A stretch of 22,710 bases of DNA, from the NCBI GenBank assembly GCA_034433615.1, contig DAOUAJ010000264.1, positions 1 to 22,710 on the forward strand, given 5' to 3'. The notes under the pieces are model-generated. The model worked only from the letters and a program-made list of their open reading frames with translations. It was not told where the DNA came from and did not search any database. The position numbers and the translations under genes are program-made. Position 1 is the first letter of the stretch; each line of letters starts with the position of its first letter. This document shows, one piece after another, positions 15,588-22,710 of the stretch. The DNA is from DAOUAJ01 sp034433615 (GTDB lineage: Bacteria; Chloroflexota; Anaerolineae; DUEN01).

Positions 15588-17069
15588 ATGGACGCTCGCC
15601 AGGAAGTCTTTGAACCCAAAGTGCATATGTCTCATGCCGTGCCCGGACGTATGGAAGGTGTGTGGCCCGTCGGGCCCAGTTTAAGCTGGAAGACCAAAGT
15701 CTTGTACGGGGTCGGGGAGATCAGCAATTCGATCAAGTCTTACACATTTGGCCTTCTGCTCCTCTTCTTCTACACTTCGGTCCTGGGTCTTCCTGGGACC
15801 CTGGTGGGCCTGGCCACCGCGCTGAGCCTGCTCTGGGACGCCCTCATTGACCCTTTCATCGGCCATGCCTCGGACAGGGTGCGCTCGCGCTGGGGGCGCC
15901 GTCATCCGTTTATGATCCTGGGGGCGATGGGCATGGGCGTCGGCTTCTTTCTGGTCTTCAACCCTCCGGCCGGGCTCGCGGTCGGCGCGCTCTTCGCCTG
16001 GCTGGTGGGCACAAACCTGATCCTGCGCACCAGTAACTCGGTCTTTACGGTGCCGTATCACGCCCTGGGCGCCGAGCTGACCCGCGACTATCACGAAAGG
16101 ACGTCGGTGACAGGCGTTCGCGCGGCCTTCGCCATCCTGGGGACGTTGATCACGGCCGCGTTGTCATTTGCCGTATTCTTCCCGAATACCAGTCCTGGCA
16201 TAGATCCCAAGTTTCATCGGGCGGGCTACTCGGCAATAGGGCTGACCCTCGGCCTGGCGATTATGCTGACAGGCTTGATCGCTGCTTTAGGCACCCTTTC
16301 CCAACGAGCCCGTATCCAGGTATCCTCAGGCGCAGCGAATCCAGAGGTCGGTTTCTTCACCAGCTTAATACTCTCTCTACGGAATCCTCCATTCCTGCTT
16401 ATCACCCTCTCTACCTCGATCTTCTTCCTGGCCAGCGTCATGAACGCTACGCTGGCCGTGCATTACCTGACGTATTATGCCCGCATCACGGCAAGCAACT
16501 CGCTGAGCCTGTTTCAGGCGTCTTTTTATCTCGGCTGTTTGCCAGGCGCGCTGGCCTGGATGCAGATCGCTCGGAAGGTGGACAAACATCGGATTTTCGT
16601 CGGCGCGACCGTGGCCCTGGCGCTCTTGATGGTGGCCGCGTATGGGCTGGTGGGCGATGGGCGCCTGTTCGGCACCGGAGACGTCATCCCGCTGGTGATG
16701 GGCAACTGGGTCGCCGGCCTGTTTGCCAGCGCCCTGTGGGTGGTCCCCGCCTCGATGATCGCCGACGTGACAGACCTGGATGAGCTCCGGACGGGGCGAC
16801 GTCGAGAGGGGGCCTTCTTTGGCATCCACTCGTTCTTTCTGCAGGAGTCCGGCAGCATCGCGATCCTCGTAACCGGCGCGCTGCTGGACCATTTTGCTGG
16901 CCTGGTGCCGGGCCAGATCGAACAGTCGAATGAGACGATCCGTCGGATTGCGATGCTATTCGGCCCGTTGCCGGCCGCGCTCCTTCTGATCGCCGCCTGG
17001 CTCATGCTGCGGTACGAGCTGACACATCAGCAGGTGGGGGTGATCCAACGTGAGCTGGCCCGGCGTTGA
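15588..17069 (+). CDS. GPH-family (glycoside-pentoside-hexuronide):cation symporter, MFS_2
   Basis: This 493-residue integral membrane protein has about 12 predicted hydrophobic segments. ATG 15588 gives a roughly 30-residue polar leader before the first helix. ATG 15627 is an alternative. LYGVGEISNSIKSYTFGLLLLFFYTSVLG opens the first helix, and the family signature WDALIDPFIGHASDRVRSRWGRRHPF spans about 83-108. Asp84 and Asp88 correspond by motif to the cation-binding Asp55 and Asp59 of melibiose permease MelB, so coupling to Na+ or H+ is likely. MelB's Asn58 is Ile here. The later DVTDLDELRTGRRREGAFFG is also typical of GPH symporters. It would import a glycoside or a sugar released outside the cell. 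It may alternatively handle a lipid-like substrate, as some MFS_2 proteins do. Confidence 0.92.
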   Translation: MDARQEVFEPKVHMSHAVPGRMEGVWPVGPSLSWKTKVLYGVGEISNSIKSYTFGLLLLFFYTSVLGLPGTLVGLATALSLLWDALIDPFIGHASDRVRSRWGRRHPFMILGAMGMGVGFFLVFNPPAGLAVGALFAWLVGTNLILRTSNSVFTVPYHALGAELTRDYHERTSVTGVRAAFAILGTLITAALSFAVFFPNTSPGIDPKFHRAGYSAIGLTLGLAIMLTGLIAALGTLSQRARIQVSSGAANPEVGFFTSLILSLRNPPFLLITLSTSIFFLASVMNATLAVHYLTYYARITASNSLSLFQASFYLGCLPGALAWMQIARKVDKHRIFVGATVALALLMVAAYGLVGDGRLFGTGDVIPLVMGNWVAGLFASALWVVPASMIADVTDLDELRTGRRREGAFFGIHSFFLQESGSIAILVTGALLDHFAGLVPGQIEQSNETIRRIAMLFGPLPAALLLIAAWLMLRYELTHQQVGVIQRELARR

Positions 17070-17082
17070 AGCGAGGGGGCTC

Positions 17083-18816
17083 ATGGCGAGTAAGCCGTTC
17101 CCAAGTCTGTGCAAGCTCCGGATCCCGATGATCCTCGTTCTGGCCGCGGCGCTGATGGCGATCGCGCGGCCAGCGGAGGCCAGCCCGCCCGCGCCCCAGC
17201 CGTTGCCGCCCACAGGCGATTGCTATCGCGACAATGTGTTCTACGGTGCCATCCCGCCTGGAGGCGAGCAGAGCCCTGTGCTGGTCTTCGTGCACGGCCT
17301 GGGAGGGCTGGCCTCCGATTGGTGGGTGAACGTGCCGGACCTTCAGGTGAACGACATGTATGATCGGGCGTACGAGGCCGGCTATCGGACGGCGTTCGTC
17401 AACCTGAACGTGAAACCGGAGGCCCCGAATTGTGCGGTCGAGCGTCGGCCAGCCAAAGATATGATGTACAACGGGCGGGTGCTCAGCCGCCAGCTCGACG
17501 CGATCACGCAGTATTACGGCGTCGAGCAGGTGGACATCGTCGCGCACTCCAAGGGCGGCATTGACGCCCAGGCGGCCATCGTCTGGTGGGAGGCCTGGAG
17601 CCAGGTGCGCCATGTCTTCACGTTGGGCTCTCCGCATCAAGGCTCGCTGGTTGCTGATGTACTGTGGAGCCCCGAGGGGTTTTGGCTTAGCCTGATCCTC
17701 GGCGAGCGGGACGACGCCACGTTCAGCATGCAACGATCTTCTATGAAACTGTTCCGGGAGCTCACAGATGCCATGTCTGTGGACGATGGGGTTCGCTACT
17801 ATTCCGGCGCCGGGAATTTTTGGGACACGCCAGGCACGTTGTACCCGTTGATCGGCCACTGGCTGCAGAATCACTCGGAGGGGGGCGACAACGATGGCGT
17901 GGTTACCGTGGCCAGCACTTACCTGCCCGGCGCTGCGACACTCTTCGTGAACCCCTGGAACCATTCCGAGGTTTATGTCGGCCGGAACGCCTTCCCGTAC
18001 ATTCATCGCATTCTGTTGGGTCAGGAGCCAGATCAGCATAGGGTGTATCTGCCTCTGATGATCTCCGCAGCCACTGAGGCCAGCCCAGCTCCGACGGCGA
18101 GTATCAGCCGGGAGACTATGGCGGCCCAGGTGCCAGGTGAGTCCTCTCAGCCTCTCCAATCCGATTTCATCCTCCGAGGTGGCTTGTTGCAGGAAAGGAC
18201 GATCGAGCAAGTGCCCATCGAGCCGCAGGCCCGCTCCGCGCAGTTCCTTTTGCTGACGACGGAGCTGGGGGTGTCCGCAGCGTTGCAAGGGCCGGATGGA
18301 TCCAGGCGCCCACTGCAGCCCATCCCGCACACGAGCCTGGACTTCTTCGCCTCCGCGTTCGCGCTGGAGTACGCACTATCTGCTCCCGCTCCGGGACAGT
18401 GGGTGATCGAGATGGAAGGCCCTGCGGGGGCTGCCTATCTGCTGCTGGTCACGCTGGACAGCTCGCTACGGATCGAGCTGACGGGCCTGCCCGATGCCCC
18501 CATCCCGCCCGGGCAGGTGGTGCGTCTGGCCGCGCGCGCCTATGCCGGGGCAGAGCCGGCTCAGGTGAGCCAGCTCAAGCTTCGCTCAGAGGCTGGCCCA
18601 TCGGCCGCGCGGGCCCTCAGCGCTGACGCAAGGGGCGGCGCGCGCTTGAGCCATACCTTCAAGTCAGAGGGGTTGTACAGTGTTTCCATCACAGTGATGG
18701 GTGAGACGACAGGAGGTCTGCCTTTCGAGCGAACCGTTGTCCGTTCGCTACCCGTTTTATCGGCCAAAACGATGGGTGACAAATCGGCGATTTTGACGGT
18801 GTTATCGGGGAGATGA
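17083..18816 (+). CDS. Exported lipase-like alpha/beta hydrolase with YLP motif and beta-rich C-terminal domains
   Basis: This 577-residue protein starts at ATG 17083, 6 nt after GAGG. A Sec signal peptide ends near PAEAS. The hydrolase domain has the oxyanion HG (71-72, VHGLGGLASDWW), the nucleophile elbow AHSKGG (Ser156), TLGSPHQGS (180-188, a lipase/PGAP1-like pattern), a GGDNDGVV acidic segment (Asp269 or Asp271) and WNHSEVY (His294), making a credible Ser-Asp-His triad. VYLPLM follows at nt 18043-18060, at the end of the catalytic domain. About 250 residues of beta-rich sequence continue, resembling PPC- or Ig-like binding modules. It probably cleaves lipid or ester substrates outside the cell. 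It starts 13 nt after the symporter, so the two may act together. The YLP motif is internal here, not terminal. Confidence 0.85.
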   Translation: MASKPFPSLCKLRIPMILVLAAALMAIARPAEASPPAPQPLPPTGDCYRDNVFYGAIPPGGEQSPVLVFVHGLGGLASDWWVNVPDLQVNDMYDRAYEAGYRTAFVNLNVKPEAPNCAVERRPAKDMMYNGRVLSRQLDAITQYYGVEQVDIVAHSKGGIDAQAAIVWWEAWSQVRHVFTLGSPHQGSLVADVLWSPEGFWLSLILGERDDATFSMQRSSMKLFRELTDAMSVDDGVRYYSGAGNFWDTPGTLYPLIGHWLQNHSEGGDNDGVVTVASTYLPGAATLFVNPWNHSEVYVGRNAFPYIHRILLGQEPDQHRVYLPLMISAATEASPAPTASISRETMAAQVPGESSQPLQSDFILRGGLLQERTIEQVPIEPQARSAQFLLLTTELGVSAALQGPDGSRRPLQPIPHTSLDFFASAFALEYALSAPAPGQWVIEMEGPAGAAYLLLVTLDSSLRIELTGLPDAPIPPGQVVRLAARAYAGAEPAQVSQLKLRSEAGPSAARALSADARGGARLSHTFKSEGLYSVSITVMGETTGGLPFERTVVRSLPVLSAKTMGDKSAILTVLSGR

Positions 18817-18820
18817 ATAC

Positions 18821-20107
18821 ATGAATTGGCGCATCTGCATACGGCGATCGTTTCTCGGTATCTCTCTACTTGTGTTGGCTCTGGCACTGCTGGGGTACTT
18901 CCTGACGCTGGAAAACCTGGCTCAGGCCTCTGACACGGGCAACCTACACACCTTGGACAGGGAGTTGGAACCTGTGGTAGTGAAGGAAGTGTTCTCCGGC
19001 GTGCCAGTGGATCAGCTCTTCGTCTATCGGGCGAACGGGAACACCTGGGAACAGATCCCATTTCAGGTGGATGAGGTGACGGTTTCGGGCAGTTACACTG
19101 CTACGGAAGATGGGCTGATGGACGCCAACGATGAAATCGTGTTCATGGCAAAAGACCTGGGAGACGAGGCTAGCGCTCCGATCGGCGCCAGCCTGCCCAT
19201 CAGCCCCACGTGGTACAAGGTCGAGGTCACCAATCCTCTTGACCCCGCTCAGAAGGGCTGGGCTTATATCGTCCGCTCCGCGGTTTTGGCGGTTACCAAT
19301 CCCACTGACTATGTAAATTACGATGCCGCTAACCGGCGTATCAATGCCGCGAACTATGCCTTAGGATGGGCCACGACCCATCCAGGCTTAGATTTCATGT
19401 CGCTCTTCGGCAGCGGCGACATCCTTGACCGCACGAAGCTGCGGGTGAAGTACCGGATCTGGCCCCTTCCCCCACAGCTTACGTTGACGGAAGATGCTTT
19501 GCCGGTGGCGGATCTCGTGCTTAACAAGGATGGACCAGTGCGCGTCATCGTCCAGCGGGGCACGGCAGTCACCCTGGCATACGCCTCTTTCCTCCGCACG
19601 ACGACGCTGATTGACTTCACGGGGCTTCCTGCTAATATTGTGCTTGACGAGGCGCGCGTCTCTACTGACTTGGCCAGCACGGTGACCGACGGGACGTTTT
19701 ACAACGAGAACGTCTCCGGTGGCGTAACCATTGATGGCGTGCCGGACGCGGTGTCGCCTACGCCGTTCGCCCAGGCCTGGCGACAGGTCAGCCTGAATAG
19801 TGGGACAACGATCCAGGTCGTAGATCTGGGCTCGCCGGGCGGCACGCTAAGCCATTACTACAAGGACGATAGCACCCTCGACAACAACGATACCGGCGAT
19901 AAAAAGTCGTACGGCGATTCAGGTATCAAAGTGACGAGCCCTACCGCTCGATCCATCCGGGTGGCCAGCGCCCAGTATGTGCTGCCCGGCCGTCAGCCCA
20001 ACCGCGGAGCTGAATTCTACGCGATCTTTCAGAACCCTCTTCAGGTGAGCTGGCGGCTGGAAGAGGGGCAGAAGGCGTATCTCCCGATCATCCTAAGGGG
20101 TGAGTAA
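18821..20107 (+). CDS. Exported protein of unknown family with C-terminal YLP motif
   Basis: Not recognised. It has 428 residues starting at ATG 18821, 4 nt after the preceding stop. A Sec-type signal (basic start, long hydrophobic run, ending ENLAQAS) is followed by a beta-rich body. It has distinctive motifs: VYRANGNTWEQIPFQVDE, then LMDANDEIVFMAKDLGDEA and HYYKDDSTLDNNDTGDKK, an acidic stretch that could bind Ca2+. No catalytic triad, Cys pair or repeat is evident. The protein ends KAYLPIILRGE, matching the tail of the DUF362 protein and of propeller 2. The 'IPFQVDE' plus 'DANDEIVFMAKDLG' pattern looks like a conserved secreted family I cannot name. Next to the lipase it may be a partner or a surface structural protein. 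Confidence 0.8.
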   Translation: MNWRICIRRSFLGISLLVLALALLGYFLTLENLAQASDTGNLHTLDRELEPVVVKEVFSGVPVDQLFVYRANGNTWEQIPFQVDEVTVSGSYTATEDGLMDANDEIVFMAKDLGDEASAPIGASLPISPTWYKVEVTNPLDPAQKGWAYIVRSAVLAVTNPTDYVNYDAANRRINAANYALGWATTHPGLDFMSLFGSGDILDRTKLRVKYRIWPLPPQLTLTEDALPVADLVLNKDGPVRVIVQRGTAVTLAYASFLRTTTLIDFTGLPANIVLDEARVSTDLASTVTDGTFYNENVSGGVTIDGVPDAVSPTPFAQAWRQVSLNSGTTIQVVDLGSPGGTLSHYYKDDSTLDNNDTGDKKSYGDSGIKVTSPTARSIRVASAQYVLPGRQPNRGAEFYAIFQNPLQVSWRLEEGQKAYLPIILRGE

Positions 20108-20193
20108 CACTCTACCGAAGAATGGCGAGGGCCTGAACCGCGTCACAAGAGAGAGCCGTCCGTTCCTGAACAGTCAGAAGGGAGAGGGAAAAG

Positions 20194-21747
20194 ATGCGCA
20201 GGTCCATTTTAAACATGGTGGGCGTGGCCGTGATCGTGGCGATCGCGCTCATTGGTTACCAGCGTCTGAGCTCTACCCGGAGCTCAGGCCAGGCCCGGGG
20301 TGACATGCAAACGGCCAGAGTGGAACGAGGGACCATCGTGGCGACGGTGTTCGCCGTCGGCAACGTGGTCCCCCAGCGTGAAAGCCACCTCACCTTCCCG
20401 GTGATCGGTACGGTCAAAGAGGTCAGGGTGGCAGTAGGGGACCCGGTGGAAGCCGGCCAGATCCTGGCTGCTCTAGACACGGCCGACCTGGAGCGGGAGG
20501 TCACCAACGCCGAGCTGGCGCTGGCCATCCGAGAGGCGGAGCTGGCCAGGCTGAAGGCCGGGCCCACAGAGACGGAGCTCGCCTCAGCCCAGGCTGCCTT
20601 GAAGGCCGCGGAAGAGGCCCTGGCCACCCTCAAGGCCGGGCCGAACCCGGCGGAGGTCGCCGCGGTGAGATCGGCCCTCAACGCGGCCCAAACTCGCTAT
20701 GAGCTTCTGAAGGCGCAGCCGAACGCGGACGCCGTTCGCCAGGCGCAGTTACAGTTAGAACAGGCGAAGAACAGCCTCTGGCATGCCCAGGCCCAGCGCG
20801 ATATGGCCTGCAGCGTGGAGGGCGCCAAGTCGCTGTGCGACGCGTTTGAAGCGGAGGTGGGCAACGGCCATGTGGCGGTGCAGATGGCGGAGCTGGCCTT
20901 GCAGCAGGCTCAATCCCCGGCCAGCGAGGCCGAACTCCAGAGCGCGCTCGCCGAGGTTCAGGCGGCGCAGGCCAAATTGAACCAGCTCCTGGCCGGCCCC
21001 AGCGCCGCGGAGTTGGCCGCGGCCGAGGCGCAGGTGGCTCAGGCTCAGACCCAACTGGAGAAGCTGACCGGCGGTCCCCCTCCGGAGGAGCTGCGGATCG
21101 CCGAGGCGCGCGTCCAGCAGGCCAAACTGGCCCTGCAGCAGGCGCAGCGGAATCTGGCAGAAGCCACCCTGCGCGCGCCGTTCGCGGGCGTCGTCACCGC
21201 GGTCAACTATGCGGCCGGAGACACGGCGCGACCGGATTGGCCTGGCATCATCGTCGTGGATCCCTCGCAGCTTTACCTGAAAGTGAACATCGCCGAGGTG
21301 GACATCGCCCGAATCCAGGTTGACCAGGAGGCCGAGGTGATCCTGGACGCCATGCCCGATCGCGTGATCGCCGGCCGGGTGACCAGCATGGCGCCGGCCG
21401 CCCGCTCCGAGCAGGGGGTGGTCAACTACCCGGTCACCATTGCCATCACGGAAGCCGATCCCCAGGTCAAGCCCGGCATGACGGGCAACGTGCGGATCGC
21501 TATTGGCCGGCGAGAGGACGTCCTGGTGGTGCCCAACCGCGCCATCCGCCGATCCAAGGGACAGCATGTGGTAGTTGTGTTGCGGAATGGCCAACCGATC
21601 GAGACGCCCGTGCAGACCGGCTTCAGCAATGACACCATGACCGAAGTGCTGGAAGGGCTGAAGCCAGGAGAGTTGGTCGTGCTCAACCCGACGACGTCGC
21701 AGTCGGGCTTGAGCGGCGGGCTGTTTGGGGGCAGTGGAGGGGAATAG
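20194..21747 (+). CDS. HlyD/MacA-type membrane fusion protein with mirrored 26-residue coiled-coil repeats
   Basis: This 517-residue periplasmic-adaptor-type protein of an ABC exporter starts at ATG 20194 after AAGGGAGAGGG. One N-terminal membrane anchor is at about 8-24. Then come the first half of the lipoyl-like domain (GTVKEVRVAVGDPVEAGQILAALD, about 72-95), a long alpha-helical hairpin (about 100-325), the second lipoyl half (LRAPFAGVVTAV) and beta-barrel plus membrane-proximal domains (VQTGFSNDTMTEVLEGLKPGELVV). The hairpin has Gly-Pro breaks at 123, 149, 268 and 294, with Gln-Pro at 175 and Ser-Pro at 241. Spacing is 26-27 residues on both arms. Two Cys (206, 215) sit near its tip. The permease follows after 2 nt, so they form one exporter. 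In a monoderm the hairpin would reach into the cell wall and not to an outer-membrane channel. Confidence 0.93.
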   Translation: MRRSILNMVGVAVIVAIALIGYQRLSSTRSSGQARGDMQTARVERGTIVATVFAVGNVVPQRESHLTFPVIGTVKEVRVAVGDPVEAGQILAALDTADLEREVTNAELALAIREAELARLKAGPTETELASAQAALKAAEEALATLKAGPNPAEVAAVRSALNAAQTRYELLKAQPNADAVRQAQLQLEQAKNSLWHAQAQRDMACSVEGAKSLCDAFEAEVGNGHVAVQMAELALQQAQSPASEAELQSALAEVQAAQAKLNQLLAGPSAAELAAAEAQVAQAQTQLEKLTGGPPPEELRIAEARVQQAKLALQQAQRNLAEATLRAPFAGVVTAVNYAAGDTARPDWPGIIVVDPSQLYLKVNIAEVDIARIQVDQEAEVILDAMPDRVIAGRVTSMAPAARSEQGVVNYPVTIAITEADPQVKPGMTGNVRIAIGRREDVLVVPNRAIRRSKGQHVVVVLRNGQPIETPVQTGFSNDTMTEVLEGLKPGELVVLNPTTSQSGLSGGLFGGSGGE

Positions 21748-21749
21748 CC

Positions 21750-22710
21750 GTGGAGGTCGGGGCCAGGATCAGGGCCGTGGCCATTCGTCTGGAAGGGCCT
21801 GAGCTCATGAAGTTCGCGACCATCGCGTTCGTCGCGGGTCGCAGCCTGTTTGCCAATAAGCTGCGGTCGGCCCTGACCATGCTGGGGATCGTCATCGGCG
21901 TCGCCGCGGTGATCACCATGCTCTCCGTCGGGCGCGGCGCGCAGAACGCGATTGATTCGCAGTTGCGCGGCCTCGGCACCAACCTCCTGTTCGTGCTGCC
22001 GGGGAGCAGCAGCGTGGGGGGCATTCGCGCCGAAACGGGCACCGCGGGCACGCTCACCCTGGAAGATGCCTATGCGCTGGCAGATCCGCTGAACGCCCCG
22101 GCGGTCCTAGCCGTAGCTCCCACCTGGAACACGGTAGGGCAGGTGGTATACCAGGGCGAGAACATCCGCACCCGCGTGCTCGGCGTCACGCCAGAGTTCG
22201 AGTATGTGCGCAATGCGGCTGTGTCCGCCGGTGAGTTCATTCAGCCGGAGCACGTTTCAGGGCGGAGTAACGTAGCCCTGTTAGGCAGCGCGGTGGCCAC
22301 TCGCCTCTTCCTGAATCAGGAATCCCTGGGGCGCTGGATCCGCATCAATAACGTGCCATTTCGCGTTATCGGCTTGCTGGCCAGCAAAGGGGCATCCGGC
22401 TTCATCAACCAGGATGACATCGTGCTGGTGCCGATCACCACCGCCTTAAACCGTCTGGCTGCGGGCGGGTCATACCGGGGAGCGAATACGATCGCCGGGA
22501 TCAACGTCCAGGTGGTCAGCGCGGATCGGATGGATGAAGCGGTGGAGCAGATCAGCGCCGTGCTCCGTAGACGCCACCATATCCTGTACGAGGACGATTT
22601 TGCCATCGTCGGCCAGAATGACATATCGGATGCAGCCAACCAGATCATCGGTATTTTTACTGCTTTCCTTGGGGGCGTAGCGGCGATTTCCTTGATCGTC
22701 GGTGGTATTG
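21750..22710 (+). CDS. MacB/FtsX-type ABC transporter permease, 3' end outside the window
   Basis: A frame open to the right edge encodes at least 320 residues. GTG 21750 has GGAGGGG (21736-21742) at 7 nt spacing. ATG 21807, preceded by GGAAGGG, is an alternative that removes a 19-residue polar leader. The first membrane helix is RSALTMLGIVIGVAAVITMLSVG, then GRGAQNAIDSQLRGLGTNLLFVLPG opens a MacB-PCD-type extracytoplasmic domain. It contains VTPEFEYVRNAAVSAGEFI, VALLGSAVATRLF and FRVIGLLASKG, and the second helix begins near GIFTAFLGGVAAISLIVGG at the edge. This is the permease of a MacAB-like tripartite exporter of peptides, lipids or antibiotics. The ATPase is not between MFP and permease, so it must lie downstream or elsewhere. 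Confidence 0.92.
   Translation, partial: MEVGARIRAVAIRLEGPELMKFATIAFVAGRSLFANKLRSALTMLGIVIGVAAVITMLSVGRGAQNAIDSQLRGLGTNLLFVLPGSSSVGGIRAETGTAGTLTLEDAYALADPLNAPAVLAVAPTWNTVGQVVYQGENIRTRVLGVTPEFEYVRNAAVSAGEFIQPEHVSGRSNVALLGSAVATRLFLNQESLGRWIRINNVPFRVIGLLASKGASGFINQDDIVLVPITTALNRLAAGGSYRGANTIAGINVQVVSADRMDEAVEQISAVLRRRHHILYEDDFAIVGQNDISDAANQIIGIFTAFLGGVAAISLIVGGI

Noticed and set aside
17002..18330. Antisense frame of about 440 codons opposite the lipase gene
   Set aside because: The + strand has a signal peptide, catalytic triad and tail motif. The antisense product shows none.
20755..21594. Antisense Leu/Gly/His-rich frame opposite the membrane-fusion protein
   Set aside because: It is an artefact of the Ala/Gln/Glu-rich coiled-coil codons read in reverse.

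Overview
The window is a gene-dense stretch of bacterial DNA with every credible gene on the + strand and mostly short or overlapping junctions. It is GC-rich apart from one dip at about 11.05-12.8 kb. Threonine/proline-rich linkers on secreted proteins, a recurrent Tyr-Leu-Pro tail motif on exported proteins, tandem MGT-type glycosyltransferases and a GPH-type symporter together suggest a member of the Chloroflexota (Anaerolineae-like). That assignment is inference from style, since the window has no rRNA or other marker gene.

Layout. 1-107: tail of a probable SAM methyltransferase. 125/140-982: short-chain dehydrogenase (SDR) with an Arg in place of the catalytic Lys and an unusual start. 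1028-7088: three tandem paralogues of a large predicted seven-bladed beta-propeller family. Two are exported. The third has no signal peptide. 7089-7341: intergenic region with an RNA-like element of competing hairpins. 7342-11044: two tandem GT1/MGT glycosyltransferases (the first with a degraded donor site) and a nucleotide-sugar epimerase/dehydratase whose start overlaps the preceding stop. 11149-12816: a sulfatase-fold hydrolase carrying Thr where the formylglycine Cys should be, followed directly by a SnoaL/NTF2-like protein, both of lower GC. 12829-15466: a TolB-like propeller lipoprotein and a Tat-exported DUF362 protein. 15588-17069: GPH-family cation:sugar symporter. 17083-20107: exported lipase-like alpha/beta hydrolase and an unrecognised exported protein. 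20194-22710: a membrane-fusion protein followed by a MacB/FtsX-type permease that runs off the window.

How it may fit together. Methyltransferase, SDR, GT1 enzymes, sugar epimerase and SnoaL-like protein are the usual tailoring set for a lipophilic glycoside (glycolipid or natural product). The MFP/permease pair would export, the symporter could import sugars, and the secreted hydrolases and propellers would act outside the membrane. This is a hypothesis from context only.

The most interesting signal is a short motif (aromatic-Leu-Pro-hydrophobic-hydrophobic, 'YLPLL'-like) found in five otherwise unrelated exported proteins, at the very C-terminus or at the end of the main domain. It is absent from the lipoprotein and from the propeller paralogue that has lost its signal peptide. 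This pattern fits a surface-sorting or anchoring signal.
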